Shown here piece by piece: positions 24,906-33,601 of a stretch of DNA of 43,017 nt (its first letter is position 1; every line of letters starts with the position of its first letter). The DNA is from Candidatus Limiplasma stercoravium (GTDB taxonomy: Bacteria > Bacillota > Clostridia > Christensenellales > Aristaeellaceae). The DNA is taken from positions 1-43,017 of the forward strand of contig DVME01000013.1 in assembly GCA_018715175.1 (NCBI GenBank), in the 5' to 3' direction. The position numbers were made by a program, and so were the translations under genes. Below the pieces are notes generated by a model that was given only the letters and a program-made list of their open reading frames with translations, made no database searches and was not told where the DNA came from.

Positions 24906-25656
24906 GCTTGTCGGCGATCATGGCGATGAACTCGCCGTTGGTGGGTTTATCCTCCGGAGTACACACGCGGCAGCCGAAAGCGCGGTTGAGCGTATCCACG
25001 CGCCCGCGGTTCCAGGCAACCTCGATGGCGTGGCGGATGGCGCGTTCCACCTTGCTGGCGGTGGTGCCGAAATGCCGGGCGATGCTGGGGTAAAGCTCCT
25101 TGGTGATGCGGTTGATGACGTCGGGCTGCTCGACGACCAGCTTAATGCCGTAGCGCAGGAATTGATAGCCCTTGATATGCGCCGGGATACCCAGGGTCAG
25201 AAACAAACTGCCCAGGCGTTCGTCGAGGGTTTGGGCGCGGCTGTCGGCGCTGAGGCGCACGGCCGGCCCCAGGGACGAAGGATTGTCCATGAGTTCTCGA
25301 ATGTGCGACCAGAGATATTCCACCTCGAAGGGCTTGATGAGGTAGAACATCGCGCCCAGCTCCACCGCGCGGCTGACGAAGTCGTCGCGGCCCAGGGCCG
25401 TGGCCACGATGGTTTTGGGCATGGGATCCAGCTGCTTGAGGCGCATTTGCTCCATAAGCATGTAGCCGTCCATCATGGGCATTACCAAGTCGGTAATCAG
25501 AATATCGTAGGGCGCGGCGCTGAGGCATTTGAGCGCCTCCACGCCATTGGCGGCTTCCTTGACCTCGCCCACGCCTTCCTGTTGGCGCAGAAAATCCGCC
25601 ATGCTTTTGCGAAGCGTACCATGGTCGTCCACCACGAGAATTCGGGTATTCAACAC
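24883..25656 (-). CDS. spo0A: Sporulation master regulator Spo0A
   Basis: A 257-residue response regulator. The receiver domain (about 3-120) has the acidic pair D10-D11, the phosphoacceptor D56 in LITDLVMP, the TALGRDD switch and the IKPFE lysine. The DNA-binding Spo0A_C domain (about 150-257) is very well conserved: KVERAIRHAIEVAWNRGRVD and KPTNGEFIAMIADKL. The start is GTG at 25656, with AGGAGGG 7 nt upstream; the next codon is TTG, and in-frame ATGs further up precede the ribosome binding site. Phospho-Spo0A commits cells to sporulation. The gene stands without spoIVB next to it, and its 3' end overlaps the MarR gene by 23 nt. Confidence 0.95.
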   Translation of the reverse strand: MLNTRILVVDDHGTLRKSMADFLRQQEGVGEVKEAANGVEALKCLSAAPYDILITDLVMPMMDGYMLMEQMRLKQLDPMPKTIVATALGRDDFVSRAVELGAMFYLIKPFEVEYLWSHIRELMDNPSSLGPAVRLSADSRAQTLDERLGSLFLTLGIPAHIKGYQFLRYGIKLVVEQPDVINRITKELYPSIARHFGTTASKVERAIRHAIEVAWNRGRVDTLNRAFGCRVCTPEDKPTNGEFIAMIADKLSLERSA

Positions 25657-25687
25657 CGTGCTTCCCTCCTGCTCACGCGTTTTTTGC

Positions 25688-25696
25688 ATTATAGCA
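25688..25696 (-). promoter_or_regulatory. Extended -10 promoter element of spo0A
   Basis: On the minus strand TGC-TATAAT (25696-25688): a perfect -10 with the TGn extension, about 32 nt before the GTG start. No recognisable -35 box lies 16-18 nt upstream, so it may need an activator or rely on the extension. I could not identify a sigma-H site. Confidence 0.6.
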
Positions 25697-25784
25697 CAGG
25701 AACCGCACGCGCTGGGGGAATTCGTGTAAAATAGAACCAATCAGACAGCGCTCGACAGCTTTTGCACGCTCAAAACCGCGTGGC

Positions 25785-25802
25785 ACGGCCGTTTTTGGCC
25801 GT
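25785..25802. terminator. Small hairpin between spo0A and the acyltransferase gene
   Basis: A 6-bp inverted repeat ACGGCC / GGCCGT with a 6-nt loop (GTTTTT on the plus strand) lies about 50 bp beyond the acyltransferase stop. There is no clear T run after it on the minus strand, so termination would be weak. Nothing else stands out in 25697-25850. Confidence 0.35.
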
Positions 25803-25850
25803 TTCCGGGCAAAGCGCCGTTGCCAGGATACCCCTATATATTGTGGTGGA

Positions 25851-27923
25851 TCAAGCGTCTTGCGCCATGTCGCGCATGGTCTTGAGCAGCGTTTGGACAA
25901 TGCGCGTCTTTTCCTCGTTGGCGCCGTTTTGCGGGTTGTACTCCACGGGATGGCCAATGGTGAGCGTGCGGCGACGCTTGTTGGCAAATACCGGCACAAA
26001 CGCCGCCAACCGGCCGCACTTGGCATAGTACATGGCGCCAATCATCGCAAAGCCGGTGTACATTTCCCCCACGTTGTCCGCCGAATAGCCCTTTTCGCCG
26101 GGCTTGGAGGGCTCGCCGGTTTCAGGAAAAATCAACACGTTGTCGCCCGCCTGCATCGCCTCCAGGGTGAGGCGAAAGGTGCGCATGAGCTCGTGCGGCT
26201 TGCCGCGATAGACGGGAATGGCCTCCAGGCTGTTGAACACCCACGTCAAAACCGGCGTCAGCAGGCGCACCAGCGGCTTTTTGAAACGCTCCGGCAGCCA
26301 CTTTTGGCGGATCATCGTGCCTTCGTACAGGTATTCCACAATGGCGTCGCGCTCCATGATGCTGTTGATCACCCAGGGGCGGAACGCCACGGGGATGTAC
26401 AGGTTGGCCACGACGGGCCCGTAAATTTCGCCGTGGTTGCAAATGAGCACCAGGGAGCCGTCCTCATACCCGGCCAGGTTTTCCCGGCCCAGTACGCGGT
26501 GATAGTACAGCGGCCGCAGCAACAGGATGATCAGCCTAACGCCAAAGCGGTTTTTGTGCCGTTTCACCATCACGCTTTCCAGCTGCCGGCGCAGCGCGGG
26601 ATTGTCCAGCCCTTCGCTTTCCAGGCGCAGCCAGCGCGCCAGCTTTTGAAAGTGGCGGTTGTTCATGGGAAAGCGCAGGGCGCTGACAATGCTCAGCCCC
26701 ACCATCACCGTCAGCGGCACGATCATCAGCGGCTTAAAGCTCCCCGCCAGGGACGCCGCGTCCGCCGCGCTCAGCCGCGCGGCCGGCAGGCACAGCAGCG
26801 TCAGCAGCACCAGCGCCACCGTCTGCCCGGCCAAAAGCGCCATCTCCGTGCGGGCCGCGCGCAAAAGCGAATAGCCCTGCATGCGCTTTTGCAGGCGAAA
26901 CGCCGCCACGTCCGTCATGCGGTTGTCCAGCTCCGCCAGCGCCGTCAGGCTCACCGTCACCCCGCTCACGCACGCGCCCAGCGCCGCGTAACTCCACGCC
27001 GGGTCGTGCTGCCCGCCCAGGCGCGCATACAGCAAAAACAGGCCCACCAGCCACATGCCCAGCCCCGCCAGCAGCCATTGCGCGTCGTAGGAGCGGCGCA
27101 TGCGCCGCATGCAAAACAGGCTCAGCTCCCGCATCATTAGCGTGCATCCCGCCGTGAGCAGCATCAGCCCAAACAGCTCCCGCACGCTCAGCCCCACAAA
27201 CGAGTACACCAGCACCAGCGTCAGCTGCAAAGCCATCAACACCAGCGTCTGTATGCGCTGATAGGAGCTGTAAGCGTTCATCTCCCGCAGTTCCCCGGCC
27301 ATGCGCTCCACCGTGGCGCGGTCGATATCGTCCGGCAGGCCCTCCTGCGCCACCAAATCCCGGCCCCGCCACAGCCCGTAGACCTCCAGCACAATCCCCA
27401 CGCCAAAGCCGCCCAGCATCCGCCACGCGCCGTCCGCCTCCATCACCCAAAACAGCATCAGCGCCGCCAAGCCGCTCGTTAGGACATACAGCCCCAGCAT
27501 CATTCCCCAATACGCCTGCCCGCCCAGCGTGCGCCGCATGCGCCGCGCCGTCAGCCAATGCGCCGCATGGTCGCGCCAGACAAATATCAGCGCCATCGCG
27601 CCCACCGTCAGCGCGCTGTGCCCGTCCACCTCCACCGGATACAGCGCCACCAGCGCCCCGCAGCTCACCAGCGCCGCCGCCGTCAGCGCCGTAAACCACG
27701 CCCGCGACCGCCGCGTCAGATACTTGCGGCCGTCGCCCAGCAGGGTATGCGCCATCAGCTTGGCCACCCGCGCGCTCATCCAAAACGCGCCGCCCAGCAG
27801 CGGCAAAAGCCCCAGCGCGCTGGACAGCATGCAGCAATAGAGGAAGGCATATAACATGGTCACGGACGTCAGCATCAGCATGACATGCCGCGAGGAAGCG
27901 ACGGAAACGGCTGGACGGCGCAC
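25851..27923 (-). CDS. Membrane protein with C-terminal PlsC-like acyltransferase domain
   Basis: A 690-residue fusion. Residues 1 to about 430 hold roughly ten to eleven hydrophobic segments with no recognised family. Residues about 455-690 match PlsC-type glycerolphosphate acyltransferases: LVLICNHGEIYGPVV at 491-505 and LIFPETGEPSKPGEKGY near 597. The usual HX4D motif is altered: H497 is followed by GEIY and then G502 instead of Asp. The FPE-G block is present as FPETG (599-603). The start is GTG at 27923, with AAAGGAG 7 nt upstream, a TTGCCC/TACAAT promoter just before it, and a hydrophobic N-terminus soon after; in-frame codons further upstream lie antisense to sipL and are not supported. 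It probably acylates a phospholipid precursor or another membrane substrate, but activity is uncertain. Confidence 0.8.
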   Translation of the reverse strand: MRRPAVSVASSRHVMLMLTSVTMLYAFLYCCMLSSALGLLPLLGGAFWMSARVAKLMAHTLLGDGRKYLTRRSRAWFTALTAAALVSCGALVALYPVEVDGHSALTVGAMALIFVWRDHAAHWLTARRMRRTLGGQAYWGMMLGLYVLTSGLAALMLFWVMEADGAWRMLGGFGVGIVLEVYGLWRGRDLVAQEGLPDDIDRATVERMAGELREMNAYSSYQRIQTLVLMALQLTLVLVYSFVGLSVRELFGLMLLTAGCTLMMRELSLFCMRRMRRSYDAQWLLAGLGMWLVGLFLLYARLGGQHDPAWSYAALGACVSGVTVSLTALAELDNRMTDVAAFRLQKRMQGYSLLRAARTEMALLAGQTVALVLLTLLCLPAARLSAADAASLAGSFKPLMIVPLTVMVGLSIVSALRFPMNNRHFQKLARWLRLESEGLDNPALRRQLESVMVKRHKNRFGVRLIILLLRPLYYHRVLGRENLAGYEDGSLVLICNHGEIYGPVVANLYIPVAFRPWVINSIMERDAIVEYLYEGTMIRQKWLPERFKKPLVRLLTPVLTWVFNSLEAIPVYRGKPHELMRTFRLTLEAMQAGDNVLIFPETGEPSKPGEKGYSADNVGEMYTGFAMIGAMYYAKCGRLAAFVPVFANKRRRTLTIGHPVEYNPQNGANEEKTRIVQTLLKTMRDMAQDA

Positions 27924-27957
27924 GGCGATGCTCCTTTTGTGGTGAGAATTCGACCTT

Positions 27958-27986
27958 ATTGTAGCACAGCCGCCTGTGCCGGGCAA
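27958..27986 (-). promoter_or_regulatory. Promoter of the acyltransferase gene
   Basis: On the minus strand: TTGCCC (27986-27981), a 17-nt spacer, TACAAT (27963-27958), preceded by TGC (extended -10). The expected start near 27951 is about 28 nt before the GTG. Confidence 0.75.
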
Positions 27987-28006
27987 GTGCGTAACATGTT
28001 CTGGGC

Positions 28007-28036
28007 CGCATATACGCCGCGTTGGGCGCATACCCT
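28007..28036 (+). promoter_or_regulatory. Candidate sigma-E promoter of sipL
   Basis: CGCATATA (28007-28014), a 14-nt spacer, then CATACCCT (28029-28036). Compared with the Bacillus sigma-E consensus (GKCATATT, 13-15 nt, CATACAMT) this matches 6 of 8 and 7 of 8 positions. The start would lie near 28044, about 24 nt before the ATG. Mother-cell control fits the product. Confidence 0.6.
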
Positions 28037-28067
28037 TCCTACAAAGCCGTTTGGGAGGAGTGTGTTT

Positions 28068-29639
28068 ATGGATTCGAGCATGGAGCTTTTTGACCGGCAA
28101 AGCGACGAGGGCGCCAAAACGCCCGTCATCGTGCGCGAGGAGCTGCCGCTTGAGCGTTTTGTGGGCGAAAGCCTGGGGCAAGCCGTGGTCGAGGGCGAAA
28201 TTGCCCTGCCGGGCGGCCTGCGGGAGGAGACAAGCGTTTTGTGTGCGGACGCCATGGCCGTGCTGGATCGGGCCGACGTGCAGGCCGACCGCGTCAGCGT
28301 ATCTGGCAAGGTGACGTTTCACATCCTGTATACGCAGGGCGACCCCACGCGCATCAGCGCGCTGGAAGCGTCGGCGGAGTTTACCCATCCCATGGACTTT
28401 CCCGGCGCCGCTGCGGGCATGCACGCCCCGGTAAGCCTCATGGCCGAGCATGTGGAGGCCGCTGCCCAGGGCGGCCGGCTGCACCTGACGGCCATCCTGC
28501 GGGTACACGCGCGGGTGTTTTCGGATGAGCCGTTGTCCGTGGTCACGAGCATACGCAACGTGCCGGGCCTGATGTGCCGCACCGAGACGATCAGCGGCTG
28601 CCAAACCGTGGCCAGCGGCGCGCAGGACGTGTTGGTGCGCGACGAATGCGAGCTGGGCGCGGTGCTGCAAATCACCGACACGCTGTATGCCACCGCCGTG
28701 GCCACGGTGCAGGATGTCATGGGCGGCGAGGAAAGGGCCACGGTGACGGGCAACGTGCTGCTGGAGGTGGCGCATCTCAGCGCCATGCCGTCGCATCCGT
28801 TGGTGATTACGCGCCATACGATTCCCTTTGAGGAAACGCTTTCGCTCATGGGCGAAAACGGCGACGAGCTGCGCATGAACGCCGTGGTCAAGGATGTGGC
28901 GGTCTTGTCGCAGGAGAGCGCCGAGGAAGGGGCGCGCACGCTGCGGGCCGAGGTGCTCCTGGGGCTGAGCGGGCAGGCAACGCGCCGGCGCGACCTGGGC
29001 CTTCTGCTGGACGCCTACACCACGCAGGGGCCGCTGCTGACGCCCGCGCGCGAAGAGGTGCGCCATGCACTGAGCCACCGGCAGGTGCATACCGCCGAAA
29101 GCGGAAAGCTCACGCTTTTGCTCGACGGCGCCGCGCCGGTGCGCACGCCGCTGGGCGCGGTGCTGCGGCCGGTGATGACCGATTGGTCGCGCCAGGGCGG
29201 GAAGCTCAACGTGGAAGGCATGATGGAAACGACGCTTCTGTACATGACCGACGACAGCGACGTGCCCCGCGCCTATCACAGCGAGGAGCCGTTTCGCATG
29301 AGCTTTGCCTGCGACCTCAGCCTTCCCGACAGCCTGGTGCTTACGCCGGGCAACGTGGAGGCCGTGGGCATTACCAGCGACCGGGTGGAGGTAAAATACA
29401 TTCTCTATCTCAGCTGTCACGACGCGCCGCTGGGCGCGGAGCAGCTGGTCACCGGGGTGTCGCAGCAGGACGCGCCCGAGGCCGAGCCGGGCATCCTGCT
29501 CTACATCAGCCGTGCCGGGGAAAGCCTGTGGGACATTGCCAAGCGTTACCGGGTGAGCTGCGACAGCCTGCGCGTGATGAACCCTTCCCTGCCCGACGTG
29601 GCCCAGGGCGCCGAGCGCGTGATTCTGTGGCAAAAGTAG
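28068..29639 (+). CDS. sipL: SipL-like spore coat morphogenesis protein (SPOCS/DUF3794 plus LysM)
   Basis: A 523-residue protein without a signal peptide. The N-terminal two thirds contain repeated DUF3794/SPOCS segments (for example KVTFHILYTQGD, ATVTGNVLLEVAHL, VEVKYILYLSC). The C-terminus is a LysM domain (about 476-523) with GESLWDIAKRYRVSCDSLRVMNP. This architecture and length match Clostridioides SipL, which binds SpoIVA and anchors the coat to the forespore; Bacillus SpoVID is the analogue. The start at 28068 has GGGAGGAG 7 nt upstream, and a sigma-E-like promoter sits just before it. The stop is TAG. It is divergent from the acyltransferase gene and convergent with the ribosomal cluster. 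Confidence 0.88.
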   Translation: MDSSMELFDRQSDEGAKTPVIVREELPLERFVGESLGQAVVEGEIALPGGLREETSVLCADAMAVLDRADVQADRVSVSGKVTFHILYTQGDPTRISALEASAEFTHPMDFPGAAAGMHAPVSLMAEHVEAAAQGGRLHLTAILRVHARVFSDEPLSVVTSIRNVPGLMCRTETISGCQTVASGAQDVLVRDECELGAVLQITDTLYATAVATVQDVMGGEERATVTGNVLLEVAHLSAMPSHPLVITRHTIPFEETLSLMGENGDELRMNAVVKDVAVLSQESAEEGARTLRAEVLLGLSGQATRRRDLGLLLDAYTTQGPLLTPAREEVRHALSHRQVHTAESGKLTLLLDGAAPVRTPLGAVLRPVMTDWSRQGGKLNVEGMMETTLLYMTDDSDVPRAYHSEEPFRMSFACDLSLPDSLVLTPGNVEAVGITSDRVEVKYILYLSCHDAPLGAEQLVTGVSQQDAPEAEPGILLYISRAGESLWDIAKRYRVSCDSLRVMNPSLPDVAQGAERVILWQK

Positions 29640-29643
29640 CGCG

Positions 29644-29705
29644 GCCCGCGCCGTTTCCGGCAAACCAAAAGCTCGCCATTGGGCGAGCTTTTGGTTTGCG
29701 CGGGC
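29644..29705. terminator. Nested bidirectional terminator between sipL and rpmJ
   Basis: The core is a perfect 17-bp stem (29661-29677 with 29682-29698; CAAACCAAAAGCTCGCC and its complement). An outer 7-bp repeat GCCCGCG / CGCGGGC (29644-29650 with 29699-29705) encloses it. It ends both the sipL transcript and the long ribosomal operon. The core AAAAGCTCGCC is identical to that at 4-27. Confidence 0.87.
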
Positions 29706-29706
29706 T

Positions 29707-29835
<129 letters not shown>

Positions 29836-29864
29836 TCACTCGCGCGGCGCGCAGCCGCGGAAAA

Positions 29865-30086
29865 TCAGTTCTTGCTGCGCCACGTAATGCGGCCGCGCGT
29901 GAGGTCGTAGGGCGACAGCTCCACGGTGACTTTGTCCCCCGGATAGATGCGGATGAAGTTCATGCGCATTTTCCCGGAGATTTGCGCCATGATTCTGTGG
30001 CCGCCGTGCAGCTCCACCTTAAAGTTGGCGTTGGGGAGCGCCTCGATGACCACGCCCTCCATTTCGATGACGTCACTTTTGGACAA
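29865..30086 (-). CDS. infA: Translation initiation factor IF-1
   Basis: A 73-residue S1/OB-fold protein that occupies the A site of the 30S subunit during initiation. [21 protein letters not shown] at the start and [23 protein letters not shown] later are near the family consensus. The start is TTG at 30086: it gives the normal MSKSD N-terminus and has AAGGAGG 9 nt upstream. An ATG 21 nt upstream lies before the ribosome binding site and is rejected. The coding region begins 14 nt before the KOW gene ends. Confidence 0.95.
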   Translation of the reverse strand: MSKSDVIEMEGVVIEALPNANFKVELHGGHRIMAQISGKMRMNFIRIYPGDKVTVELSPYDLTRGRITWRSKN

Positions 30087-30393
30087 ACGCGCATTCCTCC
30101 TTGTCATGCGGGTCAGGGTTCGCGTAGGCCTTCTTCGCGGCCTTCAGCGCGCGGCGGATGTCACCGTCGACGACTGGGCCGCCGCTTGCGCCTGTGCCCG
30201 CGACCGCGACGGTCAGGGGCAAGGGTCTTACGTGCTTGAGACGCTTCTTCTTGGGTTTGGCCAGGCCGCGGGCATGCCCGTCCACCAGCAGCAGCCATCC
30301 GCCGCTTTCGTCGAGCACCGCGTACCAGCGTCCGGCGTCGTGCCCGGCGCGGGACACCACCACCCGGCCGCGCATCGCGCACGGCGCGCTCAC
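30073..30393 (-). CDS. KOW-domain RNA-binding protein (L14e-like)
   Basis: A 106-residue basic protein. The first part ([23 protein letters not shown]) is a KOW-type beta barrel start like archaeal/eukaryotic L14e, L6e and L27e. A lysine-rich stretch [18 protein letters not shown] follows, then a tail with [16 protein letters not shown]. Clostridia often carry such a gene between map and infA. Ribosome association is likely by position, but its function is not established. The start is GTG at 30393, overlapping the map stop (GTGA), with GGAGG 7 nt upstream. Confidence 0.82.
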   Translation of the reverse strand: MSAPCAMRGRVVVSRAGHDAGRWYAVLDESGGWLLLVDGHARGLAKPKKKRLKHVRPLPLTVAVAGTGASGGPVVDGDIRRALKAAKKAYANPDPHDKEECAFVQK

Positions 30394-31169
30394 GTGGTTT
30401 CCTCCGCCAGCACGTAGCCCGGATAGGTCAGCAGCTCGGGCAGCCCGTGCTCGTTAATGGCAATGGTGTGCTCGTAATGCGCGCACACGCTGTTGTCCTC
30501 GGTCACGATGGTCCAGCCGTCTTCCAGCTCAGCCACATGGTAGTCGCCCATGGCGATCATGGGTTCAATGGCCAGGGTCATGCCCGGCCGCAGCTTGGTG
30601 CCATGGCCTGGCCGCCCGAAGTTGGGCACGCTGGGCTCCTCGTGCATGGCGCGGCCGATGCCGTGCCCGGTGAGGTCGCGGATCACGCCGTAGCCGAAGC
30701 TCTCCGCATGGGTCTGCACGGCGAAGCCGATATCGCCCAGGTGATTGCCGTTCACGGCCTGCCGAACGCCTTTGAAAAAGCATTCCTCCGTAACGTCGAT
30801 CAACCGCCGGTTCTCGGGGCTGATGGGCCCCACGCCCACCGTAAAGGCGCTGTCGGCCTGCCAGCCGTCCAGGATCAGGCCGCAGTCCACCGAAAGAACG
30901 TCGCCTTCCTTAAGGATTACCGTGTCGGAGGGAATGCCGTGCACCACCTGCTCGTTGACCGACGCGCAAATCGTGGCCGGGTATCCCTGATAATCCAGAA
31001 ACGACGGCACCGCTTTGTGCTTGCGAATCATCTGTTCGGCGTACACGTCCAGCTCGGCCGTGCTCATGCCCGGTTTGACGGCTTCGCGCAGGTGGCACAG
31101 CACCTCGTAAAGCAGCGCCCCGGCCTTTCGCATCAGCGCCAGCTGCTGCGCATTTTTGAGGTAGATCAT
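30390..31169 (-). CDS. map: Methionine aminopeptidase type I
   Basis: A 259-residue dinuclear metallopeptidase that removes the initiator Met from nascent proteins. The five metal ligands are all visible: D95, D106, H169, E202 and E233, plus H77 for substrate binding. There is no N-terminal zinc finger. The ATG overlaps the adk stop (ATGA) and its own stop overlaps the KOW gene start. It lies in the standard secY-adk-map order of the spc operon. Confidence 0.96.
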   Translation of the reverse strand: MIYLKNAQQLALMRKAGALLYEVLCHLREAVKPGMSTAELDVYAEQMIRKHKAVPSFLDYQGYPATICASVNEQVVHGIPSDTVILKEGDVLSVDCGLILDGWQADSAFTVGVGPISPENRRLIDVTEECFFKGVRQAVNGNHLGDIGFAVQTHAESFGYGVIRDLTGHGIGRAMHEEPSVPNFGRPGHGTKLRPGMTLAIEPMIAMGDYHVAELEDGWTIVTEDNSVCAHYEHTIAINEHGLPELLTYPGYVLAEETT

Positions 31170-31795
31170 GCCATCGCCTCAAGGGTTTTGAGGATTTCCT
31201 CGCTGATTTCCTCCAGCGACAGCCCGCCGCCGATGCTGCGCAGCAGGCCCTGTTCCTCATAGTACGCCACCAAGGGCGCGGTTTTCTCGTGGTAAACCTT
31301 CAGCCGGCTGAGCACGGTTTCGGCGCGGTCGTCGGCGCGCTGCACCAGCGGCGTGCCGTCCACCTGGCAGGTGGTCGCGCCCTTGAGACGGTCCACGTGG
31401 TAGGGCGCGCCGCATACGGGACACACCCTCCGGCCGCTGAGACGCTTCACCAGCACCTCGTCGGGCACATCCAGGTTGATCACCGCGTGAATCGGCCGAA
31501 GCTGCCCCAAAGCGCGCGCCTGCGCCACCGTGCGGGGAAAGCCGTCCAGGATGAATCCGTTGCGGCAATCGTCCTCGTCCACGCGCTCGCGCACCAGGTC
31601 AATGATGATCTCGTCGGGCACCAGCTCGCCGGCGTCCATATACGCCTTGGCTTTGAGGCCCGTGGGCGTCTTTTGGGACACGGCGGCGCGCAGCATGTCG
31701 CCCGTGGAAATCTGGGGAATGGACAGCCTCTGGCTGACAATCTGCGATTGGGTCCCTTTGCCCGCGCCGGGAGGTCCGAGGAAAATGATGTTCAT
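31166..31795 (-). CDS. adk: Adenylate kinase
   Basis: A 209-residue enzyme that interconverts ATP plus AMP and two ADP. The P-loop GPPGAGKGT is at 7-15, STGDMLR at 30-36, and DGFPRT at 84-89. The LID carries a structural zinc site made of C125, C128, C143 and D146, typical of Gram-positive forms. Two ATGs are adjacent (31798 and 31795) behind GGAGG; I use the second, which gives the common MNII start, but the first is equally possible. secY lies 55 bp or so upstream. Confidence 0.95.
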   Translation of the reverse strand: MNIIFLGPPGAGKGTQSQIVSQRLSIPQISTGDMLRAAVSQKTPTGLKAKAYMDAGELVPDEIIIDLVRERVDEDDCRNGFILDGFPRTVAQARALGQLRPIHAVINLDVPDEVLVKRLSGRRVCPVCGAPYHVDRLKGATTCQVDGTPLVQRADDRAETVLSRLKVYHEKTAPLVAYYEEQGLLRSIGGGLSLEEISEEILKTLEAMA

Positions 31796-31853
31796 CATTG
31801 TACGCCTCCGTTCCTTGGCGCCCGCCGCGGCCAGGCCGCGGCGGGTCATGCAA

Positions 31854-33146
31854 TCAGGATATGCTGTCGTAGTTGCGGCTGACCAGCAGGTCGTCCAGCT
31901 GACGCTTGGTTTCCAGCACCACGCTCACGGCGATGAGCAGGCTGCTGGCGGCGAAGGGGATTTGGGTGTTGAGGCCCACGGTGAACAGCGTAGGCACCGT
32001 GGCCAGCACCGCCAGGAACAGCGCCGCAAAGAGGGTCAAGCGGTTGTTGATGCGCTTGAGGTACTCGGCGGTCGCGGGGCCGGGCCGCACGGAGGAGATG
32101 GCGCCGCCCTGCTGTTGCAGGTTCTTGGCCATTTCGTCCGGCTGGAAGGAGATGGAGGTGTAGAAGTACGTAAAGGCGATAATCAGCAGCGCCGTCACGC
32201 TCAGGTACAGGGGGCTGGCCTGATGCATGTAGCGCGCCCACCACACGGCCACGGCGCTCTCGGATCCCGCCAGCTGGATGATGGTGCCGGGGAAAGCCAT
32301 GAACGAGTAGGCGAAGATCAGGGGCAGCACGCCCACGCTGACCACGCGGATGGGGATGATGCTGTTTTGGCCGCCGTACATCTTGCGGCCGCTAACGCGG
32401 CGGGCGAAGTGAACGTTGATGCGGCGCACGCCCATGTCCACGAAGGTGATAAGCACAATCATCACCAGGGCCAGGAGCAGCACGGCCAGGAGGTTGAGCC
32501 AGGGGGTGGGGGACACGGCGGTGAAGGCGTTGCTCAGCAGGGACACGATGCCGGTGAACAGGTTGGAAATGATACCGGCGAAGATGAGCATGGAGATGCC
32601 GTTGCCGATGCCCTTTTCGGTGACGCGCTCGCCGATCCACATGGCCAAGGCGGTACCGCCGGCCATGCTCACGCCCACAAGCACGGTGTTAAACCAGCCG
32701 TCGCGGATGACGTTGAGGCTGGCGGTCAAGCCGATGGCCTGCACCACGGCCAAGCCTACGGTGACGTAGCGGGTGATCTTGGCGATCTTCTTTTGCCCGT
32801 CGGGGCCGCTCTTTTGCAGGCGCTCCAGCGCGGGAATGGCGATGGTGAGCAGCTGCATGATAATGGAGGCGTTGATGTAGGGCGTGATGCCCATGGCCAT
32901 GATGGTCATGTTCTGGAAGTTAGAACCGGTCATCATGTTGACCAGGTCAAACACCGGCAGGCTGTCGGTGCCCATCTGCGCCTGCACGCTCGCGTAGTCC
33001 ACGCCGGGGGCGGGAATGACGCCCACCAGCCGGAACACGATGAGCATGGCGAAGGTGTACACCAGCTTTTTGCGGATGTCCTGCACCTTCCACGCGTTAC
33101 GAAGCGATTGCCATACGCCGGAGCGGTTGGAGGCATTCTTGGCCAT
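31854..33146 (-). CDS. secY: Protein translocase subunit SecY
   Basis: A 430-residue channel protein of the Sec translocon with about ten transmembrane helices. Signatures are VNMMTGSNFQNMTIMAMGITPYINASIIMQLL in the first half (residues about 68-100) and the cytoplasmic WIGERVTEKGIGNGIS loop near residue 170, plus the GPATAEYLKRINNRLT loop near the last helices. Its ATG lies one base after the rplO stop (TAAGATG), so it is translationally coupled to rplO; the ribosome binding site lies within rplO. Confidence 0.97.
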   Translation of the reverse strand: MAKNASNRSGVWQSLRNAWKVQDIRKKLVYTFAMLIVFRLVGVIPAPGVDYASVQAQMGTDSLPVFDLVNMMTGSNFQNMTIMAMGITPYINASIIMQLLTIAIPALERLQKSGPDGQKKIAKITRYVTVGLAVVQAIGLTASLNVIRDGWFNTVLVGVSMAGGTALAMWIGERVTEKGIGNGISMLIFAGIISNLFTGIVSLLSNAFTAVSPTPWLNLLAVLLLALVMIVLITFVDMGVRRINVHFARRVSGRKMYGGQNSIIPIRVVSVGVLPLIFAYSFMAFPGTIIQLAGSESAVAVWWARYMHQASPLYLSVTALLIIAFTYFYTSISFQPDEMAKNLQQQGGAISSVRPGPATAEYLKRINNRLTLFAALFLAVLATVPTLFTVGLNTQIPFAASSLLIAVSVVLETKRQLDDLLVSRNYDSIS

Positions 33147-33147
33147 C

Positions 33148-33588
33148 TTACTTCACCTCGGCTTTCCCGCCGAGGGCCTCGATTTTTTCCTTGGCCGATG
33201 CGGTAAATTTCGCGGCTTCGACGGTGAGCTTTTTGGTCAGCTCGCCGTTGCCCAGAATCTTCACCCCGTCCAGGGTTTTGGAAATGAGATTGGCTTTCAC
33301 AAGGGCATCGGCGTTCACGACGGCGCCGTTTTCAAACGCCTCAAGCTGTCCCACGTTCACCGTGGCGTACTGCGTGCGGAAGATGTTGGTAAAGCCCTTC
33401 TTAGGCACGCGGCGGTACAGGGGCAGCTGACCGCCCTCGAAACCGGGGCGCTTGCCGCCGCCGGAGCGGGCCTTGGCGCCCTTGTGCCCCTTGCCGGAGG
33501 TCTTACCCAACCCGGAGCCCACGCCTCTGCCAAGGCGCTTGGGCGCGGTGGTGGAACCCGCGGCGGGTCCTAACTCGTGCAGTTTCAT
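33148..33588 (-). CDS. rplO: 50S ribosomal protein L15
   Basis: A 146-residue protein of normal length. It starts [20 protein letters not shown] with the glycine-rich [21 protein letters not shown] region typical of L15, and [21 protein letters not shown] follows. It binds 23S rRNA late in 50S assembly. The ATG has AGGGAGG upstream, and the stop is one base from secY. Confidence 0.97.
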   Translation of the reverse strand: MKLHELGPAAGSTTAPKRLGRGVGSGLGKTSGKGHKGAKARSGGGKRPGFEGGQLPLYRRVPKKGFTNIFRTQYATVNVGQLEAFENGAVVNADALVKANLISKTLDGVKILGNGELTKKLTVEAAKFTASAKEKIEALGGKAEVK

Positions 33589-33601
33589 TGGGTTTCCCTC
33601 C

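Noticed and set aside
25750..25758. Spo0A box (TGTCGAG) upstream of spo0A
   Set aside because: It matches TGTCGAA at only 6 of 7 positions and has no promoter context. The TGTCGAA in the palindrome flanks is a by-product of the shared TTTTTCGACA sequence.
27924..29663. A minus-strand open frame continuing upstream of the acyltransferase, antisense to sipL
   Set aside because: The extension lies over the strongly supported sipL gene, has no family features, and the GTG at 27923 has a ribosome binding site and promoter.
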